NCBI RefSeq assembly: GCF_014856545.2
Contig: NZ_CP109811.1
Span: forward strand, 1,420,001-1,484,000
Source: Mesobacillus jeotgali
GTDB taxonomy: Bacteria; Bacillota; Bacilli; Bacillales; Cytobacillaceae
DNA length: 64,000 bases
Reading direction: 5' to 3'
The stretch's first letter is position 1, and the number at the start of each line of letters is the position of its first letter. Below the pieces are notes generated by a model. That model had not been told where the DNA came from. It saw only the letters and a program-made list of their open reading frames with translations, and ran no database searches. A program made the translations under genes and the position numbers. Positions 16,542-25,147 of the stretch are shown here, piece by piece.

Positions 16542-17396
16542 TCACATCAAGTTTGGCGGTATCTGTTCAGTTCGCAAAACAGCAGGAGGTGTGTTAAAAA
16601 TATAAGGCGGTGCTGGTTTAAGTTTAGGCTTTGGTCCAAATGGTGCAGGATTTTGGACGTACTGGAATGTGCCGAGGCCGTCCATGCTGGTTCCGCTTGC
16701 CCATCTGCCCGCAGCACTTTCGTCTCCCTCTGAAAGGTTAAACAGCACGTAGGAAACTTCCTGTTTTTCCAGGTGTTTCGGGAAGGTGCTTGGCACTACT
16801 ACATTTTCCTTTGCTTCCAATTCCTTTATGGCTGCGATCCACTGATTTTGATGCATCGTGTCTCTTGCCAGCAGCCAGGAAAGCATATCTCTTACGCCGC
16901 GATCTGTCGTTTCATAATATAGTCTTGCTACCTGAAGCCTGCCCTGGGACTCAGCATTCAGGTTAGCCCTGAAGTCTGCGAGGAGATTGCCGCTGGCGAT
17001 GATGTAATCAGCAGTCCAACGGTTTCCCACACTGTCAGCCGGCATGGCGCCCAAACCTGATACGATGACATGCTGTGGGTTCATGCCTCCTAAGATCGCT
17101 TTCATTACAGGATCCTTTGCGGCTTCCTCTTGTGCGCCAACAGGTGCACCATCTAAAAGCCTGGCGACCATGGTAGAAAGCATTTCAATATGGGTCAGCT
17201 CTTCTGTTCCGGTATCCATTAAGAGATCCCGATATTTCCCATCACCGCGGGTATTCCAACCCTGGAATAAATATTGCATGGCAACCGAGATTTCCCCGAA
17301 TTGTCCACCAATAACTTCCTGCAGCTTTTTAGCATAGACAGGGTCTGGCCTTTCCGGTTTTGCTTGATACTGTAATTATTTTACGTGATAAAACAT
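16542..17396 (-). pseudogene. Manganese catalase, premature stop at codon 7
   Basis: The true start is ATG at 17396-17394 behind GGGGGAGG. The frame begins MFYHVK, meets TAA at 17378-17376, and then continues without a break for some 278 codons through 'FGEISVAMQYLFQGWNTRG', 'GTEELTHIEMLSTM' (metal ligands Glu and His) and 'RDTMHQNQW'. The family has Glu after 'FYHVK', so GAA to TAA is a single-base nonsense mutation. Re-initiation at the internal ATG (17279) would lose the first-helix Glu ligand in 'GEIS'. Length otherwise matches YdbD/CotJC-type Mn catalases (about 280 residues). Confidence 0.75.
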
Positions 17397-17543
17397 CTTA
17401 TTCCTCCCCCAAACAAAATTCACACTCCACTGTTATGATATGGGCTATTTAAGTTTAAGGAACTTGGACCTGTAAACTGAGGGGAGATTTCCAACTGCAT
17501 TTCTTTTGTGATTAGCTCATTTATTTAATTAGAAAGAAATAGA

Positions 17544-18731
17544 ATGAAAAAGGAACTTATTTGTTGTGATGATTTAATCCGAATCCAGAATAAGGGGGAA
17601 GGGACAATATTCTTTTTTAATAGAAAAGTAAAGTCGCCTATTGAAGTGATTCATGAAAATTTGCAAAAAAGGCAAAAAAAGAGTTTGACTAAGAACCCCT
17701 TAGAAGAAGAGAGAAAAATCATACAAGAGATAAAGTTGAAGACCAAGGAACTAAATAAAAACAATATAACTAGAACCAAAGCCTATCTGGATTTTTATAA
17801 AAAGCACCCGGAAATCCAGTGGGCGTTCCTGGCCCATATGGTCTCCAGGAATGGCGGCTGGAGCATGACAGATTTAAAAGCAGAGCTGCTAACAAGGTTA
17901 TTATCCAAAAAAGAAAAAAGCTCGTTTTTCTCATTTCTTGAACGAGGCAATTGGCTGATCTTCCAGGATGCTTTTCCTCAGCTGCTGCTTTATGAAGAAA
18001 GTCTTAATAGGAAAAAACCGTTATTCACGCTGCTCCCCCACTTTAATGTTTCGATCTTTATTGAGACGATATGGAATTATTATTGGGAATCGTCTGATTC
18101 ATCCCTGCTGACAATAGGCCTGATTATTAATGAACAGAACTATATTGAAAATAGAGTTATCCAAAACCAAAACTATATCAAGGATGTATTCAATACCCTG
18201 GAGTTTGAGATACAGGATTTTTTGTCCTTCAATCAAATTCTATTTCCCTACAATGACTATGGTGTGACTAAACTGGCTGGACAGACAGTGAATCAGTTTC
18301 AATCATTGCATGAACGAATCCAATTAGGAAAAAGGTTGTATGCGATCCTTTTTGATAAGGAGGTATTGAAAAAAGTGGAAGAGTGGGCCATGGCAAACCC
18401 CCATACAGGCTCAAGAAAAGATTACTGGCCCCATATCTTCAACGATGTGCATGAAGGAATCCCTGGACTTAAATATCAAATTAAACTCAGTTCATGCAAA
18501 GTAAAACCAGGGGCAAGAAGAATCTACAGCCCAAAACTCCAGAATGTCTGGAAAAACAGTAATCAACCTGAAGCAGAACCTGGAGACTGGTTCGGTGATT
18601 TTAAAGTATTGGAGTTTCTGGAAGAAATAGAGGAACCTTCGATTGGAAATATAGAATATGAATACTGTCAGACACTCGAAAAGCTGGAACTTGTCGCTTT
18701 TGCGAAGAAGATTATTTCAATTCTTGATTAG
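17544..18731 (+). CDS. yppC: DUF2515 family protein (YppC-like)
   Basis: This 395-residue soluble protein has the family stretch 'NNITRTKAYLDFYKKHPEI' and 'WAFLAHMVSRNGGWSMTDLK' (about residues 75-115). The N-terminal 70 residues are basic and probably disordered. The biochemical role is unknown. It is monocistronic, lying downstream of the island junction and upstream of the TPP riboswitch. The ribosome site before the ATG is weak (AGAAAGAAATAGA). Confidence 0.65.
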   Translation: MKKELICCDDLIRIQNKGEGTIFFFNRKVKSPIEVIHENLQKRQKKSLTKNPLEEERKIIQEIKLKTKELNKNNITRTKAYLDFYKKHPEIQWAFLAHMVSRNGGWSMTDLKAELLTRLLSKKEKSSFFSFLERGNWLIFQDAFPQLLLYEESLNRKKPLFTLLPHFNVSIFIETIWNYYWESSDSSLLTIGLIINEQNYIENRVIQNQNYIKDVFNTLEFEIQDFLSFNQILFPYNDYGVTKLAGQTVNQFQSLHERIQLGKRLYAILFDKEVLKKVEEWAMANPHTGSRKDYWPHIFNDVHEGIPGLKYQIKLSSCKVKPGARRIYSPKLQNVWKNSNQPEAEPGDWFGDFKVLEFLEEIEEPSIGNIEYEYCQTLEKLELVAFAKKIISILD

Positions 18732-18811
18732 AGGTTAAAAAAATGGTTTATTTTTCTAGACGAATCATAAAACATTCTATATAGTAGAGATGACAATTGG
18801 AGAATAGGAAA
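18732..18811 (+). promoter_or_regulatory. thiY: Probable promoter region of the thiamine-precursor operon
   Basis: This is the gap between yppC and the riboswitch. It is AT-rich, and transcription of the riboswitch must start here. The exact -35/-10 boxes were not assigned. Confidence 0.4.
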
Positions 18812-18900
18812 TGTAGGGGAGCCGGTAGTGCCGGCTGAGAAAGTGTCCATAGATGCTGACCCTTTAACCTGATCTGGCTAGTACCAGCGTAGGGAACATC
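18812..18900 (+). promoter_or_regulatory. TPP riboswitch (THI element)
   Basis: The aptamer has the canonical conserved blocks in order: GGGGAGCC, GGCTGAGA, GACCCTTTAACCTGATCTGG, TAGTACCAGCGTAGGGAA. It lies 140 nt before the lipoprotein gene of the operon. A terminator hairpin follows directly, so binding of thiamine pyrophosphate should stop transcription of the whole operon. Confidence 0.95.
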
Positions 18901-18937
18901 TTCTGATAGACGTTTTTCGTTTATTATGGATTTTTTC

Positions 18938-18970
18938 ATGCGCTTGGGATTCCCTGAGCGCATTTTTTAT
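18938..18970 (+). terminator. Riboswitch expression-platform terminator
   Basis: ATGCGCTTGGGA pairs with TCCCTGAGCGCAT, followed by TTTTTATTTT. It sits between aptamer and first gene, as expected for transcriptional attenuation. Confidence 0.85.
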
Positions 18971-19038
18971 TTTACTAACATCACCTTAGCCTCCTTTTCC
19001 GCCTCCATTGTCAAACAAATAGAGAAGAGGGGAAGTAC

Positions 19039-20040
19039 ATGAAGAAATTATTAATCTTGTTTTCTGCTTTTTTGTTAGTCTGGGGCCTGGCTGCCTGTTC
19101 TTCAAGTCAGTCATCAGGGGAGAAAGAAGACAAATTGAAGAAGGTGTCAATTGTCCTTGATTGGACGCCGAATACAAATCACACGGGAATTTATGTGGCA
19201 AAAGAAAAAGGCTATTTCAAGAATCATGGTTTGGACGTAAAGATAATCCTTCCGGGTGAAGCGGGAGCAGACCAGCTTGTCGCTTCTGGAAAATCGGAAT
19301 TCGGAGTAAGTTACCAGGAAGGAATTACGCAGGCTAGAATCCAGGGGATTCCGCTTGTTTCACTGGCAGCTGTTCTTCAGCATAATACATCAGGATTTGC
19401 CTCACCGAAGGCTAAAAATATAGTTTCACCAAAGGACTTTGAAGGTAAAACCTATGGCGGCTGGGGATCGCCAATTGAAAAAGCTGTCATCAATTCATTG
19501 ATGAAGCAAGAAAATGCAGATGTCGAGAAAGTGAAGGTTGTGAATATGGGAGACTCTGACTTTTTTACAGCGGTAAATCGTGACATTGATTTCGCCTGGA
19601 TTTATTATGGTTGGACAGGAGTTGAGGCGGAAATTCGTAATGAATCAATCAATATGGTTTATTTAACAGATTTTTCAAAGAAGCTTGACTACTATACACC
19701 GGTTATTACCACAAATGAAAAAATGATCAAAGATGATCCCGAAACAGTCAAAGAATTCATGGCCGCACTTACAGAGGGATATGAATTTGCAATTGAGCAC
19801 CCAGCTGACAGTGCAGAAATTCTGATTAAGGCGGTACCTGATTTGGATGAAGAACTGGTGAAGAGGAGTCAGGAATGGCTATCCCCTAGATACCAGGATG
19901 ACGCTGAACGCTGGGGTGAGCAAAAGCTGGAGGTTTGGCAGAATTACAGTGAGTGGATGTTTGAGAATAACCTTCTAGAGAAGGAATTAGAAGCTGAAAA
20001 AGCCTTTACCAATGAATTTTTACCAGAAGGGAGGAACTAA
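19039..20040 (+). CDS. thiY: Thiamine-precursor (formylaminopyrimidine-type) ABC binding lipoprotein, ThiY-like
   Basis: This 333-residue NMT1/THI5-like solute-binding protein has a lipoprotein signal with lipobox LAAC (Cys 20). 'VLDWTPNTNHTGIYVAKEKGYF' is the family hallmark for pyrimidine binding, and 'GWGSPIEKAVINSLM' forms part of the hinge region. It is anchored outside the membrane and feeds the permease/ATPase encoded downstream. The TPP riboswitch upstream identifies the substrate class as a thiamine precursor. In B. halodurans, ThiY binds formylaminopyrimidine from degraded thiamine; the exact ligand here is inferred. Confidence 0.85.
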   Translation: MKKLLILFSAFLLVWGLAACSSSQSSGEKEDKLKKVSIVLDWTPNTNHTGIYVAKEKGYFKNHGLDVKIILPGEAGADQLVASGKSEFGVSYQEGITQARIQGIPLVSLAAVLQHNTSGFASPKAKNIVSPKDFEGKTYGGWGSPIEKAVINSLMKQENADVEKVKVVNMGDSDFFTAVNRDIDFAWIYYGWTGVEAEIRNESINMVYLTDFSKKLDYYTPVITTNEKMIKDDPETVKEFMAALTEGYEFAIEHPADSAEILIKAVPDLDEELVKRSQEWLSPRYQDDAERWGEQKLEVWQNYSEWMFENNLLEKELEAEKAFTNEFLPEGRN

Positions 20041-20336
20041 TGATGGCAACAGCGTTAGTAAGTGTACAAATCATACCTAAAGCTTCTTCTGCAGAGGAGG
20101 TCATTGAATTGGTGGATGAGGCAATCAAAATCATTGATCGGTCCGGTGTAAATTATGAAGTCCATCCGCTGGAAACAACGATGGAGGGTGAACTGGAGCA
20201 TCTGTTAGCGGTGATAGCCGAGATGAACAAGAAAATGATTGAACTTGGAGCTCCGAATGTCATTTCCCAGGTGAAAGTCTTATATCAGCCAGATGGAATT
20301 ACGATGGGCAGGCTGACGGAGAAATATCGGCAATGA
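20040..20336 (+). CDS. Thiamine-binding protein (MTH1187/YqgV family)
   Basis: This 98-residue protein of the DUF77 ferredoxin-like family has 'ALVSVQIIPKAS', 'VHPLETTMEGELEHLL' and a C-terminal 'DGITMGRLTEKYRQ'. Members bind thiamine or its pyrimidine part. The ATG overlaps the TAA of thiY by one base and the gene ends in an ATGA overlap with the permease gene, so it is fully embedded in the operon. It probably senses or buffers the imported compound in the cytoplasm. Confidence 0.8.
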   Translation: MMATALVSVQIIPKASSAEEVIELVDEAIKIIDRSGVNYEVHPLETTMEGELEHLLAVIAEMNKKMIELGAPNVISQVKVLYQPDGITMGRLTEKYRQ

Positions 20337-21094
20337 ATACATTATGGAATAAAGGATGGCGGCCATTTTTGGTTCTCCTCCTTTTCTTCTTGTTTTGGGA
20401 AATGATCACTCGTGTACAGGAAATACCGGCATGGCTGCTGCCTGCCCCTTCTGTCATCTTCAAGGAAGCGGCAGGGAGTTATCCTTTATTTTTGCCGGAC
20501 ATAGGAGCAACCCTGACATTGGCGATTACCGGGCTTTTACTGGGATCAATGATCGGATTTTTGATTGCCATGATACTCCACTTGATACCTTCTATGAGAA
20601 ACGCATTGTATCCATTGTTGATTCTATCGCAAAATGTACCGATTATCGTTTTGGCTCCTCTGTTGGTCATTTGGTTTGGTTTCGGCTTTTTGCCTAAATT
20701 GCTCATCATCATTTTAGTTTGTTTTTTCCCGGTCACTATTGCCTCATTGGATGGTTTCAGCAATGTTCCGAGAGAACTTCTCCATTACATGAGGATGTCA
20801 GGCGCTACACGATTTCTGACATTTGCGAAGCTTGAGCTTCCTAATGCACTGCCCCCTCTTTTCTCAGGATTGAAAATAGCAGCGACTTATAGCGTCATGG
20901 GTGCGGTTATTTCAGAATGGCTGGGAGCGGAGAAGGGGATTGGCGTTTTCATGACACTATCTTCTTCATCCTTCAGGACAGACCGTGTATTTATTGCCAT
21001 TTTTATTATTATCTTTTTCAGCATGCTGCTCTATAGTGTAATTGTGATGATAGAAAAGAATTTGATTAAATGGAAGGTCAAAGGTGAGGAATGA
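20333..21094 (+). CDS. thiX: Thiamine-precursor ABC permease, ThiX-like
   Basis: This is a 253-residue inner-membrane permease of the BPD_transp_1 type with about six helices. The EAA-type loop 'MRMSGATRFLTFAKLELPNALPP' (split here as M-R-M-S-G-A then the P-N-A-L-P-P end) contacts the ATPase. It sits between the thiamine-binding protein and ATPase genes with ATGA overlaps on both sides. Function is assigned from the riboswitch and neighbours. Confidence 0.85.
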   Translation: MNTLWNKGWRPFLVLLLFFLFWEMITRVQEIPAWLLPAPSVIFKEAAGSYPLFLPDIGATLTLAITGLLLGSMIGFLIAMILHLIPSMRNALYPLLILSQNVPIIVLAPLLVIWFGFGFLPKLLIIILVCFFPVTIASLDGFSNVPRELLHYMRMSGATRFLTFAKLELPNALPPLFSGLKIAATYSVMGAVISEWLGAEKGIGVFMTLSSSSFRTDRVFIAIFIIIFFSMLLYSVIVMIEKNLIKWKVKGEE

Positions 21095-21852
21095 TGGAAG
21101 TGAAAATCAGACTTGAAAACGTCAGCAAATCCTTCAAAGACACAGGAGTGGTGCTTGATGATCTCTCCCTTTATGTTAAAGAGGGAGAATTTGTTTCCAT
21201 TATTGGACCTTCTGGAAGTGGTAAAAGCACTATTTTTCAATGTATAGGCGGCTTACTTGAACCTGAGGAAGGCATGCTGTTTCTTGATGACCGGAAAATT
21301 AATGGGGAAACAGGGAATATAGCATATATGCCCCAGCAGAATTCGCTTTTACCCTGGAGGACGGTAACTGATAACATTTTGCTTGGCCAGGAATTGTTCC
21401 AGAAGCCTGATAAACGTGAGGCTCAAAATTGGTTAAAGAAAATAAACCTAACATACTATCAAGATGCTTATCCCCATCAACTTTCAGGTGGGATGAAACA
21501 AAGGGTCGCATTTTTAAGAGCATTACTAAGTCCAAAATCTGTATTGCTGCTTGATGAGCCATTTTCGGCACTGGATGAATTCACCCGATTTGATATGCAA
21601 AAGTGGTTGTTATCAATCTGGGAAGCGAAGCGGAAATCAGTTTTGTTTATTACCCACAACATTGAAGAGGCTATTTTTTTATCTGATCGGATCTATCTCT
21701 TATCTCCTAGGCCAGCTAAAATCATTCGTGAGATTAAAGTATCTTTTAAGAGGCCGCGAACAGACACATTGCTTATGGAAAACGAGTTTCTCGAGCTGAA
21801 AAGGGAAATATACGACGATTTGAAGGCAGGCGGGTTGCATGAAAGTGTTTGA
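21091..21852 (+). CDS. thiZ: Thiamine-precursor ABC ATPase, ThiZ-like
   Basis: The 253-residue ATPase carries Walker A 'GPSGSGKST', the Q-loop 'MPQQNSLLPWRTV', signature 'LSGGMKQRVAFLRAL', Walker B 'VLLLDEPFSALDE' and the switch His in 'FITHNIEEA'. It belongs to the nitrate/sulfonate/taurine/pyrimidine importer group. The gene overlaps the permease gene by ATGA and the next gene by 14 bp. Confidence 0.88.
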   Translation: MMEVKIRLENVSKSFKDTGVVLDDLSLYVKEGEFVSIIGPSGSGKSTIFQCIGGLLEPEEGMLFLDDRKINGETGNIAYMPQQNSLLPWRTVTDNILLGQELFQKPDKREAQNWLKKINLTYYQDAYPHQLSGGMKQRVAFLRALLSPKSVLLLDEPFSALDEFTRFDMQKWLLSIWEAKRKSVLFITHNIEEAIFLSDRIYLLSPRPAKIIREIKVSFKRPRTDTLLMENEFLELKREIYDDLKAGGLHESV

Positions 21853-22615
21853 TGCTCATATTCATTTTGATAAATATACCCAAAAAAATCAAAATCAAAT
21901 TATCAAAACGTTAGCAGAAAATAAGGTAGAAGGTATGATAACAGTCTCAATGAACCTTTTATCCAGCAAAGAAAACCTAAAATTGGCTGACCAACACCCA
22001 AATATTTATCCCTCTTTTGGCTTCCATCCCGAACAGCCTCTGCCGACCGATAATGAAGTGGCGGAACTGTTAAATTGGATTGAAACAAATCAGGAAAAAA
22101 TGGTCGCTGTCGGTGAAGTTGGACTGCCTTATTACCTCCGGAAGAAGGAAAAAGGCAGCAGGTTTCCTTATCGGGGTTATTTGGAGGTTTTAGAGCAATT
22201 TATTGTTTTGGCCAAGAAGCTGGATAAACCGATCATCCTTCATGCAATTTATGATGATGCATCTGCAGTATGTGACCTGTTGGAAAAACATAATGTAAGG
22301 AAGGCTCATTTTCATTGGTTTAAAGGGGATAAAAAAACAATGGAGAGAATGGTGGAGAACGAGTATTTTATATCATTCACTCCAGATATTTTATACGAGA
22401 TCGAAACCAGAGAGGTTGCAGAGTTTTATCCATTACATATGACCATGGCAGAAACAGATGGACCTTGGCCATTTGAAGGGATCTTTCAAGACAAGCTGAC
22501 TCAGCCTTCAATGGTTCACCAGGTGGTCCGGCAAATTGCAGCCATTAAGAAGGTCAAGGTTGAAGATGTTTACAACAGTTTGTACAACCAGGTGAAAAAT
22601 TTCTATAAAATATAA
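21839..22615 (+). CDS. TatD-like metal-dependent hydrolase of the thiamine operon
   Basis: This 258-residue amidohydrolase-fold protein has N-terminal metal ligands 'FDAHIHFDK', then 'SFGFHPEQPL', 'AVGEVGLPYY', 'KPIILHAIYDDA' (His), 'KAHFHWF' (His) and 'MAETDGPWP' (Asp). The overlap with thiZ and the shared riboswitch tie it to thiamine salvage. A deformylase or amidohydrolase step on the imported pyrimidine is a reasonable guess (compare the role of YlmB in other bacilli). It could also be a plain TatD nuclease homologue. Confidence 0.7.
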   Translation: MKVFDAHIHFDKYTQKNQNQIIKTLAENKVEGMITVSMNLLSSKENLKLADQHPNIYPSFGFHPEQPLPTDNEVAELLNWIETNQEKMVAVGEVGLPYYLRKKEKGSRFPYRGYLEVLEQFIVLAKKLDKPIILHAIYDDASAVCDLLEKHNVRKAHFHWFKGDKKTMERMVENEYFISFTPDILYEIETREVAEFYPLHMTMAETDGPWPFEGIFQDKLTQPSMVHQVVRQIAAIKKVKVEDVYNSLYNQVKNFYKI

Positions 22616-22621
22616 CTTCAA

Positions 22622-22650
22622 TGAAAGGATAGGCGGCTCCTATCCTTTCG
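22622..22650 (+). terminator. Terminator of the thiamine-precursor operon
   Basis: GAAAGGATAGG and CCTATCCTTTC flank a 5-nt loop and are followed by GTGTTTTC; the T-run is short. Confidence 0.7.
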
Positions 22651-22679
22651 TGTTTTCAGAACAATTGCTATTGACAGAA

Positions 22680-23252
22680 TCAAGAATGATGCAGGTGCTG
22701 TTCTTGGTCTTTGATTAAATGTAAGTCATTTATCCAGTCATCCCAAAGGAGACTTCCTAAATACAGGTAAAAGATAAACAATGTAAAAATAAGGACTGGT
22801 TTTATAATATATTTTTTTGAAATAATGGATGACTCAGTTTTCGGAAGTATCTTAAAAAGGAATAGGGCGGCAAGTGATACCGTCAGGAAGATATTGATCA
22901 AGATCAGCGATTTCTCAGGCAGCAGCATTTCTCCAAGCATCGCCCCCATCATCCCGCCCATAATACCAGACATAAGACCTTCAAATGCTGCAGCAGCACT
23001 GACTAAAGCCCCCATTATAGTGCCGGCTGCTGCCCCTATGAGCATTGATAGAATAGTAGAATGAAATAAATCACCACGAAAAATAGTTCCAAATAAAACC
23101 CCACTAGTCAATCCTATATTCATGCCGAGATACATTGAAATGATCATTCCATTCATGCCTGTCAATCGATTTTTGTTGCGAAGCACAAGCATAATGGAAA
23201 GCAGAAGTGTAACGGCGAGGCTAAAAAGAATATAAGCATTAAAAATAATCAT
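22680..23252 (-). CDS. Multipass membrane protein, unknown function
   Basis: The 190-residue product starts at ATG 23252, chosen because AAAGGAGG lies 8 nt upstream; longer versions would start inside non-coding leader. Five or six hydrophobic segments are present, including an unusual Gly/Ala/Met-rich stretch ('LIGAAAGTIMGALVSAAAAF' and 'GIMGGMMGAMLGEMLL') resembling a glycine-zipper channel or bundle. The C-terminus is His-rich. No family was recognised. Confidence 0.6.
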   Translation of the reverse strand: MIIFNAYILFSLAVTLLLSIMLVLRNKNRLTGMNGMIISMYLGMNIGLTSGVLFGTIFRGDLFHSTILSMLIGAAAGTIMGALVSAAAAFEGLMSGIMGGMMGAMLGEMLLPEKSLILINIFLTVSLAALFLFKILPKTESSIISKKYIIKPVLIFTLFIFYLYLGSLLWDDWINDLHLIKDQEQHLHHS

Positions 23253-23426
23253 GGCAAGCCTCCTTTTCACCATCATATGTAAGGCGAGGACAAACCATTC
23301 CTGTGTTTTTAAGGAGGATCCCTTGGAAATGTTACCATTTCTATCGGTTTTGTTTACTGCTGTATCCGCAGGGTAGAAAAATAATAGATGGAAATCATCT
23401 AATTCGAACTCAGGAGGGATCATTAA

Positions 23427-23579
23427 ATGAATAAGAATAAAGCTCCCAACAAAGGGTTGAATACGGAACAGAACAATGGTTTGTCTGATGCGCAAGAAGT
23501 GCTTTACGCTAAGGAGTTTTCTCGTGCAGTAAAGGCCGAAAATAAGTATAGAGCAGAGAACGGAAACAAAGGAAAATAG
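23427..23579 (+). CDS. Small hydrophilic protein, 50 residues
   Basis: ATG 23427 follows CAGGAGGGATC at good distance, and the frame ends at TAG 23577-23579 just before a terminator. The product begins MNKNKAPNKG and is rich in Asn, Lys, Glu and Ala with 'AKEFSRAVKAENKYRAENG'. Size and composition recall small spore or stress proteins of bacilli, but no family is assigned. Confidence 0.55.
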   Translation: MNKNKAPNKGLNTEQNNGLSDAQEVLYAKEFSRAVKAENKYRAENGNKGK

Positions 23580-23586
23580 GCTGGAT

Positions 23587-23614
23587 GAAAAGATGGCATT
23601 TTGGCCATCTTTTC
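23587..23614 (+). terminator. Terminator of the 50-residue protein gene
   Basis: AAAAGATGGC and GCCATCTTTT around a 5-nt loop. Confidence 0.75.
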
Positions 23615-23631
23615 TATTTCCTTTACTCTAT

Positions 23632-23656
23632 GTTTAGTCAAAAATGTGACGGGTAT
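23632..23656 (+). promoter_or_regulatory. Sigma-B promoter of the general stress gene
   Basis: GTTTAG (23632-23637), a 13-bp spacer and GGGTAT (23651-23656) match the sigma-B consensus. It lies about 170 bp upstream of a YflT-type stress gene, the expected kind of target. Confidence 0.7.
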
Positions 23657-23705
23657 TGGATTATGTAGGCAAAATCACACAATTTGTTAAATGGTAAATA
23701 GCCTT

Positions 23706-23762
23706 TTCGGCATACAAGTCTTAGTTTTGAGAATCTCAGCTTTGAGACTTTGTATGCCGGAT
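23706..23762 (+). promoter_or_regulatory. Long leader hairpin upstream of the stress gene
   Basis: CGGCATACAAGTCTTAG and the later GAGACTTTGTATGCCG form an imperfect long stem within the untranslated leader. No T-run follows, so it is not an obvious terminator; it may stabilise the mRNA. Confidence 0.4.
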
Positions 23763-23828
23763 TAGAAAGCATTGCGCTCAATCATTCAATCCGGAATGAG
23801 CGTAAAACTAGAATGGAGGTAATAGTCT

Positions 23829-24371
23829 ATGGAAAAGACAATCGTAGGTGGAGTTTTCAGAAATACAGATGAAGCAGTTGGTGCAATTAGAAGACTTAAG
23901 GAAATGGGATTTGACGCTCACGACTTATCGATTTTTGCAAAAGACGATGATAAACTGGAGAACATTGAAGACCAAACGGATGTAGATGTAATTGAAAATG
24001 ATTCAGATCGAGGAAAAAATGCTGGCAAGGGTGCCGGTATTGGAGCTGGGACTGGTGGTGTTCTTGGAGGAATCGCTGGTCTGATTGCCGAAATTGGCCT
24101 GCTTTCAATCCCGGGAATTGGTGTCCTTGCTGCCGCTGGTCCGCTTGCAACAACATTGAGCGGTGCAGCAATTGGCGCCACAGGAGGCGGAATTGTTGGT
24201 GCATTGACAGGCGCCGGAGTAACGGAAGATGACGCCAAGGAATATGAGAGATACTTGAAGGAAGGCAATATCCTGGTGTTAGTGGAAGTGGATGAGGAAA
24301 GAAGAGAGGAAATCCATACCACTTTTAGAGACTCTAATTCATTAAACACTGATATGTATGTGACTTCCTAA
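23829..24371 (+). CDS. General stress protein 17M-like (YflT domain)
   Basis: This 180-residue protein has an N-terminal YflT domain ('IVGGVFRNTDEAVGAIRRLK', 'DLSIFAKDDD') and a Gly/Ala-rich hydrophobic middle (about residues 62-125, 'GAGIGAGTGGVLGGIAGL') that probably associates with membrane, then a second conserved piece 'VTEDDAKEYERYLKEGN'. The sigma-B-type promoter upstream fits general stress control. The molecular function of the family is unknown. Confidence 0.85.
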   Translation: MEKTIVGGVFRNTDEAVGAIRRLKEMGFDAHDLSIFAKDDDKLENIEDQTDVDVIENDSDRGKNAGKGAGIGAGTGGVLGGIAGLIAEIGLLSIPGIGVLAAAGPLATTLSGAAIGATGGGIVGALTGAGVTEDDAKEYERYLKEGNILVLVEVDEERREEIHTTFRDSNSLNTDMYVTS

Positions 24372-24382
24372 ACTGGAGGGCA

Positions 24383-24420
24383 AGAGGCATTCCTTTGGAT
24401 AGGAATGCCTCTTTTTTTGA
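24383..24420 (+). terminator. Terminator of the general stress gene
   Basis: AGAGGCATTCC and GGAATGCCTCT hairpin followed by seven T. Confidence 0.85.
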
Positions 24421-24488
24421 ATATAGGGACTTCTTCTATATTAAAAAAAGTATCTGTTCCAGGAGTACAGGTACGATTCATGAAGAAA

Positions 24489-24968
24489 TCATCCGGTAAG
24501 TTTCGGCCATTCATTATAACGAATAACGTGGTAAATAGCCAGCCCGTCACTATAATTGCCGTTACCGTAATCAACTGGAATCAATGAAAAGGTTGCCAGC
24601 CAGACAGAAAAATAGGAATAGCGGACAAATATAGTATGGGGTTCCAAAATGTCTTGTGAGATGAGGATGTTAAGCACCAGCACTGATCCAAGATTAAAAA
24701 TGACTCCTCCTGCATGTACCAGGAAATGGGTTAAGCGATTATTCCATTTAAGGTGCTCATACTCACTAAAAGCGTCTAAAAAATACATGCTGTTCAAACT
24801 GAATGGTCCCTTTTTGAAAATCTGTTTTCCGCGCCCAAGGGAGAAACTAAATTCCCCTCCAAATATCCATGCGAAGAAGGAATGCCCTAACTCATGAATT
24901 AGTGAAACTACTGGATAAATAAATAACAGTGCCAGAAGAAAGCCGATAAAGTCTGAGAAGCCGAACAT
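24489..24968 (-). CDS. Small membrane-embedded M50-like zinc peptidase
   Basis: The 159-residue protein has about four hydrophobic segments. 'SLIHELGHSFFAWIFGG' in the first holds the H-E-x-x-H zinc motif typical of site-2-type proteases, and 'LIPVDYGNGNYSDGLAIYHV' near the C-terminus takes the place of the family's N-x-x-P-x-x-x-L-D-G element. It is short for S2P proteases and lacks a PDZ domain. No substrate can be inferred; it stands alone between terminators and the htrA-like gene. Confidence 0.6.
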   Translation of the reverse strand: MFGFSDFIGFLLALLFIYPVVSLIHELGHSFFAWIFGGEFSFSLGRGKQIFKKGPFSLNSMYFLDAFSEYEHLKWNNRLTHFLVHAGGVIFNLGSVLVLNILISQDILEPHTIFVRYSYFSVWLATFSLIPVDYGNGNYSDGLAIYHVIRYNEWPKLTG

Positions 24969-25147
24969 GATTAGAGACCTCCTATCTTAAAAATGTTTTT
25001 TATAATCAATGTACAGATTTTACCCATGGCCAAGTAACCTAAACGAACATATAAGTTGAAATATATTACACATTTCCATATTATTTTCAACTTCTTACAC
25101 AAATAGACAAGCCAACCAATTTTTAATTTGGAAAGGACAGGTGAAAA

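Noticed and set aside
18748..18963. Minus-strand open frame over the TPP riboswitch
   Set aside because: The same bases form a textbook TPP aptamer and terminator on the plus strand.
23896..24349. Minus-strand frames opposite the YflT-type stress gene
   Set aside because: They are Pro/Ala-rich or Gln/His-rich mirror frames of the Gly/Ala-rich coding region.
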